64,000 bases of DNA from Pseudotabrizicola alkalilacus (GCF_003443995.1 NZ_QWEY01000012.1:1-64000), one strand, 5' to 3'; numbered from the stretch's first letter, positions 8,813-20,100 are shown. Translations and numbers: made by a program. Notes: generated from the sequence alone by a model not told the origin.

Positions 8813-10447
8813 ATGCAATCTGCAAAACGTATTGCGATCGTTGGAGCTGGGCCGATGGCTATCTATACCATCAAGGAATTGATCAAGAGCGATTTTCCAC
8901 TCAATATCACAGCATTTGAAAGCTCCGATACCCCCGGTTGCGGCATGCCATACCGCCGGAGGATGAACGCAGACTACATGTTCTGCAACGCATACAGCAA
9001 AGAGATACCCCCTGTTACCCGCAGACTGGTCACATGGCTGCACGATCAGGACGATGATACTCTCGCGCATTTCGGCCTAGATCGCGATGGGATCGACAGC
9101 CGATCTTTCTACCCTCGTGTATTGATCGGTAACTTCTTAGCAGATGAATTGCGCGCGCTCTGCGACCAGGGGAGGGCGCAGGGTCATCAAGTTGCGATAT
9201 TGCCCCTACACACCGTCGTGAATATCGCACCCGATGAGGGCGGGGTTTTCGTCGACGGCACCACACTGGATGGGGAATTCCGCCAGGTATTTGACGATGT
9301 CGTTCTCGCTACCGGACACAGCTGGCCCAAGTCGCCCCGGATTGGGTCGGCGGACTTGATTTCTCCTTGGCCCTACACCGCAGTCACAGAGCTTGAACCA
9401 GGAAACATCGGAATACTTGGTTCATCGCTGTCCGCCATCGATGTGATCGTAGCCTTGGGCACAGAACACGGTACATTTCACGAAGCAGAGGACGCAGTTA
9501 CTTGGTTTCCGAAGAAGGGTCGTGAGTCAGTTTCAGTCACCATGGTGTCGCATCTCGGGATCATGCCTGAGCCTGATTTCTTTTATGCCTATCCTTACGA
9601 ACCTCTGACTCACATCCACCCTGACGCTGTGCAGGCCGAGATAAACGTGGGTGCCGATGGCCTGCTCGCGCGGGTTTTCGGCTTGCTGATCGCCGAGCTT
9701 GATCATGTCGCACCTGATTACATGTCTCGTTTAGGGTCGGGCGTGCGGACGCTGAACGGTTTTGCGGATGCTTACTTTGCAGATCGGGTCAACACCGGAG
9801 GGATGCGAGCGTTGCGAGAGACACTGGCTTCCTCCGTCGAATCTATGCGGCAAAAGCGAACGCAGTCGCACCGTTACGCACTACTGCGCGCGCACGAGAA
9901 TTTTGAAGCCCTCTTCGCGCATTTTAACTCTGAGGATTGGGACAGTTTCCGGGCTAACCTTTTGAACGTCTTCAGCGACTGCTATGCCGCAATCCCACAT
10001 CTGTCCGTCCGGCGAGTGCTGGCAATGCATGACGCAGGTGTCCTTCGCATCATTCCTACTGGCGAAGATAGCGATTTTCGCAATGGCGAAAATGGCACGG
10101 TGATTTCGACAACGGTGGATGGCGATATTGCGTTCGACGCATTGATAGATGCCCGCGGACAAGCTGCTGCGCCCCTCAGCGCTCTGCCATTCCCGTCACT
10201 AATTGCTGGTTTGTCTCAAAATAATGCGCCTTTACATGCACCGTTCAGACTAGAACTTCTCAACAATTGTAGTGGACGCGTCTATTGCCTGTCGATGCCG
10301 CAGCTACTTCAGACCAATCCTTTTTCCCAAGGCCTGGCCAATTGTCACGAGCTGGGGAAGACCGTCGCCAATGACATAGTCACGGTGCTCGAGACGACGA
10401 GGAGTGATCCTCAACCCGCTAGCCGGTTCGAAAAGTCCACCTGTTGA
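8813..10447 (+). CDS. FAD/NAD(P)-binding oxidoreductase-like protein
   Basis: 544-aa protein of the NAD_binding_9 type. A dinucleotide-binding motif is at the extreme N-terminus (IAIVGAGPMAIYTIKEL), a second Rossmann motif near residue 196 (NIGILGSSLSAIDV), and the ATGHSWP block between them is typical of flavoproteins of this group. Substrate and reaction cannot be deduced. GGAGA lies eight bases before the ATG. The EcfG-like promoter upstream and the DUF892 gene 37 bases downstream suggest a stress-induced pair. Base use is less GC-rich than the SOS operon, compatible with transfer. Confidence 0.75.
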   Translation: MQSAKRIAIVGAGPMAIYTIKELIKSDFPLNITAFESSDTPGCGMPYRRRMNADYMFCNAYSKEIPPVTRRLVTWLHDQDDDTLAHFGLDRDGIDSRSFYPRVLIGNFLADELRALCDQGRAQGHQVAILPLHTVVNIAPDEGGVFVDGTTLDGEFRQVFDDVVLATGHSWPKSPRIGSADLISPWPYTAVTELEPGNIGILGSSLSAIDVIVALGTEHGTFHEAEDAVTWFPKKGRESVSVTMVSHLGIMPEPDFFYAYPYEPLTHIHPDAVQAEINVGADGLLARVFGLLIAELDHVAPDYMSRLGSGVRTLNGFADAYFADRVNTGGMRALRETLASSVESMRQKRTQSHRYALLRAHENFEALFAHFNSEDWDSFRANLLNVFSDCYAAIPHLSVRRVLAMHDAGVLRIIPTGEDSDFRNGENGTVISTTVDGDIAFDALIDARGQAAAPLSALPFPSLIAGLSQNNAPLHAPFRLELLNNCSGRVYCLSMPQLLQTNPFSQGLANCHELGKTVANDIVTVLETTRSDPQPASRFEKSTC

Positions 10448-10484
10448 CCATCCCAACCGAACATCCAACCAATGGAGGCCCACA

Positions 10485-10955
10485 ATGAAGACAATGGCAG
10501 AAGCGTTCCACCACACGCTGAGAGACATCTACTATGCTGAAAACGCTTTGACGAAAGCGATCCCGAAAATGATTGACGCGATCGGCGAGGGCGATATCAA
10601 GACAGCTTTCAAAGACCATCTGAAAGAAACCAAGGCGCAGGTTGAGATATTGAAGGAGGTTTTTTCGACCATCGACAAACCGGAGGAGGGCGAAAAGTGC
10701 GACGCAATAGACGGCCTCATCAAGGAAGCAGAAGGTATCATTAAAGACGCCAGCGGAAAGGCTCTGGCTGCATGCCTGATCGCTGCTGCCCAAGCAGTCG
10801 AGCATTATGAGATCGCGCGGTATGGCACGCTTCGTCAATGGGCCAAGGAACTGAATAACACCGAGGCACATGCACTTTTGACTAAGATTCTCGACATGGA
10901 AAAAGCAGCCAACGCAAAGCTGACCGGGATCGCTGTGGCAGCCTCCCGATCGTAA
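10485..10955 (+). CDS. DUF892 (YciE/YciF) ferritin-like protein
   Basis: 156-aa four-helix-bundle protein of the YciF/DUF892 family, starting MKTMAEAFHHTLRDIYYAEN. The acidic and His residues of the family are present in LRDIYYAE, the central helix and the AVEHYEIARYGTL block. Members are induced by general stress; the biochemical role is unclear, although a di-iron site is known in the family. GGAGG stands seven bases before the start. It follows the flavoprotein gene closely and probably shares its promoter. Confidence 0.88.
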   Translation: MKTMAEAFHHTLRDIYYAENALTKAIPKMIDAIGEGDIKTAFKDHLKETKAQVEILKEVFSTIDKPEEGEKCDAIDGLIKEAEGIIKDASGKALAACLIAAAQAVEHYEIARYGTLRQWAKELNNTEAHALLTKILDMEKAANAKLTGIAVAASRS

Positions 10956-11245
10956 AGGAAGAACAATCGGCCGATCACATAGGTCGGCCCAGGTTTTGGT
11001 GCAACTTCATCGGGTCAAAGCCGAACAAGTTTGGACGTTCAGCGTGATTCAGGCTGATCAAAGTCGATCCTTGTCACCTCGGCCCCCCGGCAGATCGAAA
11101 TGCTCATGCACAGCTATCTTGGCTGAACGCACGAGCATTCTGGGAAACTCTGCAAAAGAAAGTCCAGCGCGATCGACTTGGCGGCATCGGAGTTGCTCCA
11201 CTTTCTACTCGGTCAGTAAAACTTCTAACAGAAAGGATCGGAACG
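10956..11245. other. Intergenic region before catalase, one weak hairpin
   Basis: 290 bases without a gene. A short inverted repeat (GGCCGA and TCGGCC, 10969-10989) lies just after the DUF892 stop and may act as a weak terminator, although the T-run is short. I could not find an EcfG or other promoter match of good quality before the catalase gene. Confidence 0.35.
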
Positions 11246-13321
11246 ATGGCCCGCAAACAAGCCACGGCCTCCACACTTCCCCAAGGCGAAGGTGGCGAAA
11301 CTCAACAGCGCGCTGACTCCACGCTGACCACCAATCACGGGATGCCAGTCTCGGACAACCAGAATTCGCTTAAAGCCGGGGCGCGCGGGCCGACTCTGCT
11401 GGAAGATTTCGTGCTGCGCGAGAAAATCTTTCACTTTGATCACGAACGTATTCCGGAACGCATCGTCCATGCCCGGGGAACCGGAGCGCATGGCTATTTC
11501 GAATGCACCGAAGCTATTCCAGAGCTTAGCCGGGCATCGCTGTTCCAGAAAAAGGGCGCGCAATTCCCCGTCTTCGTAAGGTTTTCGACCGTTGCCGGCT
11601 CAAAAGGGTCGAAGGATACACCCCGCGACGTGCGCGGCTTTGCCGTCAAATTCTATACCGACGAAGGCAACTGGGACCTGGTCGGCAATAACATCCCGGT
11701 CTTTTTCATCCAGGACGCCATCAAGTTCCCAGACCTGATCCACGCCGTAAAGCCAGAGGCGGATCGCGGTTTTCCGCAGGCGGCCTCGGCGCATGATACG
11801 TTCTGGGATTTTATCTCGCTGATGCCGGAATCGATGCACATGGTGATGTGGGCGATGTCGGATCGCGCGCTCCCCCGCAGTCTGCGGATGATGGAAGGCT
11901 TTGGCGTCCACACCTTCCGTCTGGTGAATGCCAAGGGCGAGGCGACCTTTGTCAAGTTTCACTGGCGCCCGCGCCTCGGCGTGCAGTCAACTCTGTGGGA
12001 TGAGGCGGTAAAGATTTCCGGCGCCGATCCCGACTATCACCGCCGCGACCTGTATGACGCGATCAAGGAAGGTAACTTCCCAGAATGGGATCTTGGCATC
12101 CAAGTCTTTGACGAGGCATTCGCCGATGCACAGCCCTATGACGTGCTGGATGCAACGAAACTGATCCCCGAAGAAGACGTGCCGTTGCGCATCATCGGGC
12201 GGATGGCTCTGGACCGCTGGCCGGACAACTTCTTTGCGGAGACCGAACAGGTCGCTTTCCTGCCCACCAATATCGTGCCGGGGATCGACTTTTCGAATGA
12301 CCCGCTGCTGCAGGGTCGGCTTTTCTCTTACCTCGACACCCAAAAGTCGCGGCTTGGGACAACGAACTTTCACCAGATCCCCGTTAATGCCCCGAAATGC
12401 CCGATGCACAACTTCCAGCGCGACGGCATGATGCAGACCGTGGTTCCCAAGGGCCGCGCGAACTACGAGCCGAATAGTCTTGATGAAGCGGGAGAGGATG
12501 GCGGGCCTCGGGCTTCGGATCAGGGCTTCGTGTCGGTCGCGCGTTTCGAAGAACCTGCGACGGAAAAGCGTCGGGTGCGGGCCGAAAGCTTTGCCGATCA
12601 CTTCAGTCAGGCCCGGATGTTTTTCGCCTCTCAGACCGAGGTCGAGCAGGGGCACATCATTGCGGCCCTCGTGTTCGAACTGTCCAAGGTCCAGCTTCCG
12701 CATGTCCGCGACCGGGTGCTGGCGCAGTTGCGCAACATCGGTGAGGATGTGGCAAACAGAGTGGCGGACGGCCTCGGAGCAGAGCTTCCGCCCGCGATAG
12801 CGCCGGCAAAGCCGGTGCTTGATCTGCCGGTTTCGGACGCCCTGTCGATCCTGAAGAAAGAGCCCGTTCTGGCGGGCCGGTGCCTTGGGATTCTCGTCAC
12901 CGATGGCGCGGACGGCAAATTGGTCGAGATGCTGCAAGGGGCAGCAAAAGAGGTGGGGGCTTCCGTCAAGATCATCGCACCGAAGGTCGGTGGGGTCGTC
13001 CTAAAAGGCGGTAAGCACTTGGCCGCAGACGAAAAGATCGATGGTGCTCCGTCGGTTCTGTTCGATGCGGTGGCACTGGTGATCTCGGCCGAAGGGGCAC
13101 AGCTTCTTATGGGCGAGAAGGCCGCGCTCGACTTTGTCTCCGACGCCTTTGCGCATTGTAAGGCAATCGGGCACTCCACCGGTGCAAAGGCGCTGTTGGA
13201 CAAGGCCGGGGTGGCTGCAGATAAAGCCGTCATCGCGTTGCCGGATGGCGTGGACACACTGGTTGAGCACCTGTCGTCCCGGGAATGGTCTCGCGAGAAG
13301 GCGGTAAAGCTGCCGGTGTGA
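11246..13321 (+). CDS. katE: Large-subunit catalase (KatE/HPII type)
   Basis: 691-aa clade 2 haem catalase, which splits hydrogen peroxide in the cytoplasm. Catalytic His is about residue 75 in [12 protein letters not shown], the distal Asn region is [20 protein letters not shown], and the haem-ligand tyrosine lies in [10 protein letters not shown]. Beyond about 540 comes the extra flavodoxin/DJ-1-like domain that distinguishes large catalases ([20 protein letters not shown]). GAAAGGATC precedes the ATG. It stands alone but belongs functionally with the stress genes upstream. Full length, no damage seen. Confidence 0.95.
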   Translation: MARKQATASTLPQGEGGETQQRADSTLTTNHGMPVSDNQNSLKAGARGPTLLEDFVLREKIFHFDHERIPERIVHARGTGAHGYFECTEAIPELSRASLFQKKGAQFPVFVRFSTVAGSKGSKDTPRDVRGFAVKFYTDEGNWDLVGNNIPVFFIQDAIKFPDLIHAVKPEADRGFPQAASAHDTFWDFISLMPESMHMVMWAMSDRALPRSLRMMEGFGVHTFRLVNAKGEATFVKFHWRPRLGVQSTLWDEAVKISGADPDYHRRDLYDAIKEGNFPEWDLGIQVFDEAFADAQPYDVLDATKLIPEEDVPLRIIGRMALDRWPDNFFAETEQVAFLPTNIVPGIDFSNDPLLQGRLFSYLDTQKSRLGTTNFHQIPVNAPKCPMHNFQRDGMMQTVVPKGRANYEPNSLDEAGEDGGPRASDQGFVSVARFEEPATEKRRVRAESFADHFSQARMFFASQTEVEQGHIIAALVFELSKVQLPHVRDRVLAQLRNIGEDVANRVADGLGAELPPAIAPAKPVLDLPVSDALSILKKEPVLAGRCLGILVTDGADGKLVEMLQGAAKEVGASVKIIAPKVGGVVLKGGKHLAADEKIDGAPSVLFDAVALVISAEGAQLLMGEKAALDFVSDAFAHCKAIGHSTGAKALLDKAGVAADKAVIALPDGVDTLVEHLSSREWSREKAVKLPV

Positions 13322-13811
13322 CCCGGATACGAGAAGGGACGATCAAGGCTTTTTCCGGCTGCCCTGCAGGGCAGCCGGATCCTCTGATCGCTTCCGGTTC
13401 GGCATCGCGATCGGTCAGAGCATGGTATCTGAACGGTTTGCCTTTTGACGCCATATCCTACGTCGGGCGGGGCAGGAACCGAAGGCTTGCAACCACGCCC
13501 GTCTCGCCGTTGCGCAAGACAAGGTTGCTGCGTAACCGGCCGATTGCTACCGCGGTGACTGGGCCTTGATGCGTGCGACGAGTTCTGCGTCATCGACGAA
13601 GTCGTCGAGGAAGGCGTGCCAGGTTTCGGTGTTGAAGGCCAATAAATGTCGCAGAGATGGAGGAGCTTCTGCGCAGCGAAGGGCGCCTGCTCTATGGATA
13701 AGCTAGTCGCCATAAAGATCGGCTCAGGTGACGCTGGCACGCGGAACGTTTGAACCCAGTTAATCGTGCTAACTTCTCGATTGCGAACAGCATGTAGCGC
13801 GTCAACCAGTT
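13322..13811. other. Gene-poor stretch; possible unidentified gene remnant
   Basis: 490 bases between katE and the IS21 end. On the minus strand a coding-like piece ends at about 13551 (AFNTETWHAFLDDFVDDAEL), and another frame just upstream reads FAAQKLLHLCDIYW; together they could be one gene broken by a frameshift and by the IS21 insertion. I cannot name a family, so this is only a possibility. Confidence 0.25.
13355..13378. repeat. 24-bp perfect palindrome after katE
   Basis: CCGGCTGCCCTG followed at once by its reverse complement, 33 bases after the catalase stop. There is no T-run after it on either strand, so it is not a standard terminator; it may stabilise the mRNA 3' end or bind a protein. 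Confidence 0.6.
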
Positions 13812-13880
13812 TGTCCGAGCGCGACAACCACCTTGGCCGGTTTGAGGCGGATGGGGTTGGCGTAGATTGAGGTGTCTGGT

Positions 13881-14696
13881 TCAGATTTCTCCTTCGGTAT
13901 GGTTGTCGTTGGTGGTTGTCGGTGGCGCTTGATCCTGGACCAGTTTGCTGGCGGCAGCGGTGCGCTGACGGAAGCTTTCGGCGTTCATTTCCAGTATTGT
14001 CGCGTGATGAACTAGCCGGTCGATCGCGGCGACGGTCATGGCTTTGTCCGGGAAGATCTGATCCCAGCCGCTAAAGGGTTGGTTGGCGGCGATGGCAATG
14101 CTGCGGTATTCGTAGCGCCGGGCGATCAGTTCGAAGAGGACGCCAGTCTCGGCCTGATCCTTGTGGGCGTAGGTGATGTCATCGAGGATGATCAGGTCGA
14201 AGCGGTCCAGTTTGGCCAGGGCGGCTTCAAGGACAAGATCACGGCGGGCGACCTGCAGCTTTTGCACCAGATCGCTGGTTCGGGTGTAAAAGACGCGGTG
14301 CCCGGCTTCGACCAGAGCGTGGCCTATGGCGCACAGAACATGGGTTTTACCAGTGCCGGAATTGCCAATCGCGATGAGGTTGCCGCCACCGTCTAGCCAA
14401 TCGCCGGCAGCGAGGGCTTCGATCCGGGCGCGCGGGAGCGATGGCAGGGCTTTGAAGTCGAAGGTGGCCAGCGTCTTACCGGCCGGCAGCTGCGCCTCGG
14501 TCAGATGGCGGCGGATGCGGCGCATGTCGCGCTCGGCCAGTTCGTATTCTGCCAGAACGGCAAGGAACCGGGCTGCGGGCCAGCCTTCAGTGTCGGCCCG
14601 AGAGGCGATCTCCGGCCATAGCTTGTGGAAACTGGGCAGGCGCAGCGCGGTCAACATGCTGGGCAAAGTGTGGATGTCGATCTCGCGGGCGGTCAT
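13881..14696 (-). CDS. istB: IS21 helper ATPase IstB
   Basis: 271-aa AAA+ ATPase that activates the IstA transposase and helps choose the target. Walker A is IGNSGTGKTHVL at about 110-120, Walker B LIILDDITYAHK, and a sensor-type pattern lies in IAANQPFSGWDQIF. The start overlaps the istA stop by four bases (ATGA), giving coupled translation. The end TTNDNHTEGEI is polar and variable, as in the family. Intact. Confidence 0.95.
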   Translation of the reverse strand: MTAREIDIHTLPSMLTALRLPSFHKLWPEIASRADTEGWPAARFLAVLAEYELAERDMRRIRRHLTEAQLPAGKTLATFDFKALPSLPRARIEALAAGDWLDGGGNLIAIGNSGTGKTHVLCAIGHALVEAGHRVFYTRTSDLVQKLQVARRDLVLEAALAKLDRFDLIILDDITYAHKDQAETGVLFELIARRYEYRSIAIAANQPFSGWDQIFPDKAMTVAAIDRLVHHATILEMNAESFRQRTAAASKLVQDQAPPTTTNDNHTEGEI

Positions 14697-16159
14697 GCGG
14701 CGCCCCCCAGAAGAGCATCGAAGCTGGCGAGGGATGGGTGGGCCACCGGGACATCTGTGGGCAATGTCATGTGCCTTGGCATCAGCCGCAATGTCAGGGT
14801 CTCGGGATCTGGCAGGGTCCCGCAGGCAAGGTCAGCGGCGAGCAGATGCGCCAGTTCCGCCTCGCAGGCCCGTTCGTGGGCGATGAACAGCAGATCGACC
14901 ATGCGGCGGCAGGCATCCCGGCGCGGCAGGTCGCGCTGCAGGACCTTCCAGGCTTCTGCGTATTCTGTGCGGGGGAACAGGTTGTCGCGGTAGACCGAGT
15001 TGCACAGGGCCTGCGGTTTGCGGCGCAGAGCATGGATGACATGGTGGTAATTGACGACATGGACCCGGTGCCCGTCATCCCGCCCACGCGCCCGGGGATG
15101 GTGGACGACGAGGGTAGCGCCGAGGTATGCTTCGATGCGGTCATCATAAACATGCACCCGCAGACGTTGGCCGATGAGTTGTGACGGCGCGCTGTAGAAG
15201 ACGCTTTTGACCAAGAAGCCGCCAGTCCGGGTGACGGGAACAACGGTCTCGATGAAGTCGGTGGTGCGACGTGCCGGCAGAGGTTTGAGATGCGCCTGCT
15301 CTGCCAGAACGGCGTCGGCCCGCTGCCGGTTGCGCCGGGCCACCAAGAGATCCACGAAGCGCCGGTAATCGGTGATGGACACGAAGTCGCGGTTGCCGCG
15401 CAGGATCAGCGCCTGTGCAATGGCGGTCTTGAGATGCCGGTTTTGCGATTCCACCGCGCCGTTCTCGTGGGCCTCACCCCGGTTGTTGCGGCTCGTCTCC
15501 ATGCCGTAGTGCCCGACAAAGGCCTCATAACGCTGGTTAATGTCCTGACGCTGGTCAGAGGTCAGGTTGCGGAAAGCGGCCGACAGGCTGTCGGTGCGGT
15601 GGTTGTGTGGCACGCCGCCCAGCGACCAAAGGGCCTGTTGTAGGTTCTCGGCCAAAGCCGTGAAGCTCTCCCCGCCCAGAACCACACCGACATGTTCCCA
15701 GCGGCTGTAGACCATCACGAAGTGATAAAGCAGATGCGGGAACGGCTGCCCCGCGATCATCACGCCGAGATCGTCCGCATGGGTGAAGTCGGACTGCGCC
15801 ATATAGCCGGGCTCAGGCGATTGACGGAAGATGATGTCACGCTCTGGCCCGTTCAGCGCCCGCCACTGCCGGACCCGCCGTTCAAGGGTGCGTCGGATGC
15901 GGTCATCAGGGAAAGCCAGCGGATGCAGACTTTGCAGATGGCGCAGCAGGGTGACGGCCTGAAGGGCGCTGTCCTTGGCCAGCAAAGGAAGCAGGTCGGC
16001 TTCCCAATATCCTTCAAGAGGGTCCGCGACGGTGCGGCCATGCGCGATCTTGCGGTTGGATGGCAGCGTCGGATCGGCGTCAATGCGGCGGGCCGTGCGT
16101 TCGCTGAACCCGGCGCGGGCGGCCGCGGTTCGCTGACTGTGGGTCTGGAGGTCTGACAT
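14693..16159 (-). CDS. istA: IS21 transposase IstA
   Basis: 488-aa transposase. The N-terminal helix-turn-helix is AAARAGFSERTARRI. The DDE core has QSDFTHADDLGVMIAG (first Asp), VPHNHRTDSLSAAF (second) and RGEAHENGAVESQNRHLK (Glu). The basic C-terminal part matches IstA length. ATG at 16159 is preceded by AAGGAG seven bases upstream, which decides the start. Complete and apparently functional together with istB. Confidence 0.94.
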   Translation of the reverse strand: MSDLQTHSQRTAAARAGFSERTARRIDADPTLPSNRKIAHGRTVADPLEGYWEADLLPLLAKDSALQAVTLLRHLQSLHPLAFPDDRIRRTLERRVRQWRALNGPERDIIFRQSPEPGYMAQSDFTHADDLGVMIAGQPFPHLLYHFVMVYSRWEHVGVVLGGESFTALAENLQQALWSLGGVPHNHRTDSLSAAFRNLTSDQRQDINQRYEAFVGHYGMETSRNNRGEAHENGAVESQNRHLKTAIAQALILRGNRDFVSITDYRRFVDLLVARRNRQRADAVLAEQAHLKPLPARRTTDFIETVVPVTRTGGFLVKSVFYSAPSQLIGQRLRVHVYDDRIEAYLGATLVVHHPRARGRDDGHRVHVVNYHHVIHALRRKPQALCNSVYRDNLFPRTEYAEAWKVLQRDLPRRDACRRMVDLLFIAHERACEAELAHLLAADLACGTLPDPETLTLRLMPRHMTLPTDVPVAHPSLASFDALLGGAA

Positions 16160-16438
16160 ATAAAGTCTCCTTGCTGGTCGGTGATGGGTTTGTAGGCCAA
16201 CCCGGATCCTCCGCTGGACGACAGAAGAACCCGGCTTACCAACCCGCAGCGACCAGCACCTAACCCGAAAAACTATGAGGCCGGTGAGACTGCCCTCCAG
16301 ACGGGCATGCCCGTCTTCCGTTCAGCCCCACCGGCCAAGATGGTTGACGCAACCGGCCATGGTGGTTGTCGCTCAACACAGCAGCCGACACATACATTTG
16401 GGCTGACCGGCGCATGAAACAGCGATCGGCAGGTGTGG

Positions 16439-17071
16439 TTACAGATCTATCCCTTCTGACAAGGACAGCGCGTTGTCCAGGTCGACCCCAAGACAGCGAA
16501 CAGTGCTGTCCATCTTGGTATGCCCGAGCAAAAGTTGAACAGCGCGCAGGTTACCAGTCTTCTTGTAAATCTGGGCAACCTTCGTCCGTCGCATCGAATG
16601 GGTGCCATAGGCGCTCGGTTCAAGGCCGGTCGAGAGAACCCAGTCGCGCATGATCCGCGCATACTGGCGTGTCGCTAAGTGCGGGCTGGCATGGACACGG
16701 CTGGGCCAAAGATATTAGCAACCGATAATCTCTGGATCTTTAATCCAACGCTCCACCGTCAGTCGCGTGGTTTCGGTGATCTCGAAGCGGACAGGTTTGC
16801 GTGTCTTGCTTTGCATCACGGAGGCGCGTTCCTTAACGCGGCCGACGGCGTAAACATCGTTCACCCTCAGGCAGACCAGATCGCAACCCCGGAGCTTGCA
16901 ATTAATGGCCATGTTGAACAGCGCCAGATCGCGCTTACTATCGGCCATTTCCAGCCGGACACGGATGGACCAGAGATGCTTGGGCAGCAGGGGGCGTTTC
17001 TGGCCAACGATGCGGCCCTTGTTCCATGGCGCACGTGCGGGGCGAAGGGCAGGAAATGTTTCGATGGGCAT
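16439..17071 (-). pseudogene. Tyrosine recombinase, inactivated by stop codon and by loss of catalytic Tyr
   Basis: A short (about 210-aa) phage-type integrase. The first part carries the first catalytic Arg (CKLRGCDLVCLRVND); an in-frame TAA at 16715-16717 then interrupts it just before YLWPSRVHASPHLATRQYAR. The second part keeps the H-x-x-R box (GTHSMRRTK) and LLLGHTKMDSTVR, but the nucleophile tyrosine expected in TVRYLGV is Cys (TGT for TAT). Reading resumes in the same frame, so this is a nonsense mutation, not a frameshift. It starts at MPIETFPALRP. Confidence 0.85.
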
Positions 17072-17164
17072 ACCAGTCCCTTCAGCTGGGCTAGCTTGCA
17101 AATGAGAATACCGCTAAGTTAGGCACATTAACCAAAGCTTGGTCAGGCGGTGGCGATCTGACTA

Positions 17165-20100
17165 TTATGTCTCTTCGGTTTGGACGCCAAGAATACGTTC
17201 AATGTCGGCTTGGCTGTAAGGCTTTTCCAGCCAGGTCACACTGTTCCCAAGCCCGTATCGCTCAACCGCTTCGGTCACGGACAGACCTGAAGCAACGATG
17301 ATCCTGATTGCTGGCCAGCGGGCCTGAACCTCGGCGATCAGCGACGCCCCTGAAACATCAGGCAAACCAATGTCGCTGATGAGAACATCAATCTGATTGC
17401 CCTCAAGGATTTGAAGTGCCTCCCTCGCCGTCCCAGCCTCGAACGTTGTGTGGCCAAGGTCCTCGACCATATCCACGGTCGACATGCGAATGAGAACCTC
17501 ATCTTCGACCAGCAGGACTTTGTAACACGTTGGCTGGGAGTGCGTTTCGCTCTCTTTCGCGGTCGGCTGCCGTTTCGCAGGACCACGGCCATCAAGACAA
17601 TAGCGCAGCCGATGCGCCAATTCTTCTTGTGTGTAAGGTTTGCTGATCAACTCGACGTTCTCATCCAGTCGCCCCCCATGGACGATTGAATTCTCTGTGT
17701 AGCCCGACGTAAAAAGCACCGCCAGTTCGGGCAGCCGTTCTTGTGCAAGGCGCGCCATCTCGCGGCTTTGCATGGAACCCGGCATCACCACATCGGTGAA
17801 CAGCAGATCAACCGCAACACCACTTTCGATGATGGCAAGACCGCTTGCGGCGTCCCTTGCCCGGAGAACCCGGTAACCAAGTTCCGACAGTATTTCGACC
17901 ACCGTTGCGCGGACATCATCGTCGTCTTCCACCACCAAGACAGTTTCGCTTCCGCCACGCACAGGTCCCAGATCTACGACAGGACGATCAGCTTCAGCCT
18001 GCTTGGTGCGGGGCAGGTAGATGCGGATCGTCGTGCCCTCGCCCGTTTCGCTATAGACCTTGATATGACCGTTCGATTGTTTAACCAGGCCGTAAACCAT
18101 GCTCAATCCGAGTCCGGTGCCCTGACCCGGCGGCTTTGTTGTGAAAAACGGCTCGAACACTTGTTCAAGCATTTCGGCAGGGATGCCGCAGCCTGTGTCC
18201 GTCACTGCGATCATGACATATTGCCCAGCCTCCACTTCGGGGTGTTGGCGGGTATAGCGGTCATCAAGCTGCGCGTTTCCAGCCTCGATGGTCAGCTTTC
18301 CATGCCCGTTCATTGCGTCACGGGCATTGATGGCAAGGTTAAGGATGGCGTTTTCAACTCGGGTTTCGTCGACGAACGTGTTCCACAATCCACCGGAAAT
18401 AATCGTCTCGACCTCGACACTCTCGCCTAGAGCGCGACGGAGCATATCGTCCATCCCTCGCACGAGGCGACCAAGGTTCACAGCCTTGGGAGCGAGGGGC
18501 TGCCTGCGCCCGAACGCCAGAAGCTGTGACGCGAGCTTTCCTCCGCGAGACACGCCCGATATTGCGTTTTGCACGCGCTGCTCGGCGCGATTGTTGCCAG
18601 CCACATCTTTCTGCAACAGTTGAAGATTGCCACCGATGACCTGAAGCAGGTTGTTGAAATCATGAGCAACCCCGCCGGTCAATTTGCCGATTGCTTCCAG
18701 CTTCTGAGATTGGCGCAGTTGTGCCTCGACAGTCTCCCGTTCCGCCATGACCTCTGCGACCCGAGATTGAAGCGATGCATTGAAGTTCGCCATCGCCTCG
18801 CGGGCTTGCAATTCGGCAGCAATGTTGCGGACTTCTATGACCGTGCCAACCGCCTTTCCCTTTTCATCCCGAATGGGACTGGCGGTAAAGGCCACAGGGT
18901 AGAAACTGCCATCCTTGTGGATAAACATGTCCTCGCCCTGAACTTGGTTTTCTTCCGGAAAGGCACGATCAATTGTGCATTCGTGCAATGGAAAAGGCCG
19001 TCCGTCCGGGTAGGTATGATGAATGACATCATGGAGCGGTCGCCCCAGTGTTTCCTCAAACCGATAGCCGGTCAGCCGCTCGGCTGCGGCGTTCATGTAG
19101 ACGCACTGTTGCCGATCATCCATCAGGAAAACCGACATGGTCGTATTGCTCAAGACCGTATCCAGACGCTGGGACACCTGCCTGAGGGCACGCGCGGCCG
19201 CATCGCGCTCGGTGGTATCTTCTATTGCAGCAAAGTAGACAGCGCCGGCATCATCGTTCAGCAGTTGAAGTCTTACGGCGACGTTGTAGTCGGTTCCGTT
19301 CTTTCGGCGATGCATGGTTTCAAAATGCAGGACAGTTTTCTTCCCCGACCGAAGCGGTTCAATGATGTCCATAAACGCTTCGGTCGTCAGTGAGGGCTTG
19401 ATGTCGACGGGCGTCAGTTCGACAAGCTCTTCCATGGAGTAGCCGAGGTTTTCCCTTGCGCCGCGGTTCACCAAAATGAACTTGAGCGTATGCGCATCAA
19501 AAACAAATGTTTCGCTTGCAGCATCCTCGACGATCCGTCCCAATCGCTCGTTTGCTGATGCGGCCGCAAGCCGTTGCAGTTCTGCTGCCGCTCGGCCTGC
19601 AAACAGCTCGAGCGTTTCCAAGGGCTGAAGCGACGGGTCTATTGGTTTGTCGTTGAGAACGGCAAGAAGGCCGATGCTCCCTCCCTTCGATCCCCGCAGC
19701 GGCACACCCATATAGCTCTCGACACCCATCTCCGTAAGAAGGGCGTCATCGGGAAAGAGATTGGCAACGTTGGCAGGATAAATGCAGGCTTCATCCACAA
19801 GCACATTCGCGCAGGGCGTGCCCTTCAGGTCATACTCGAAATTCTCCTGCCGACCTCCGTCGCTCCAGGCGGAAAGCACGCGCGCGCGGTTCGGATTGCA
19901 GGGGTGAAGATCACACAAAAGCACCCACCGCACTTGCAGTGCCTCGGCCAGCGCTTCCACGACCGCATCGAGGAACGGGCGGCCGACCAGTCGGGAACAA
20001 TCGATCAATTTCTGTCGCGCGCCTTCGGCACGCTTTCGCGGCGTGATATCCCGGGCAACCTTTGAAGCCCCAATGACCCTCCCGCCCTGATCCTTGATGG

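Larger units (their letters stand above)
13812..16378 (-). mobile_element. IS21-family insertion sequence
   Basis: About 2.57 kb holding istA and istB on the minus strand. Both ends begin TGT and share GACAACCACC(T/A)TGGCCGGTT in inverted orientation. The istA end has a second copy of the block inside it (CCGGCCAAGATGGTTG at 16332-16347, next to CCGGCCATGGTGGTTG at 16353-16368), as IS21 elements usually do. I see no clear target duplication, so the exact outer bases, especially on the left, may be off by a few. Confidence 0.8.

Noticed and set aside
13355-13378. Reading the palindrome after katE as a terminator
   Set aside because: Neither strand has a T-run after it; kept only as a palindrome.
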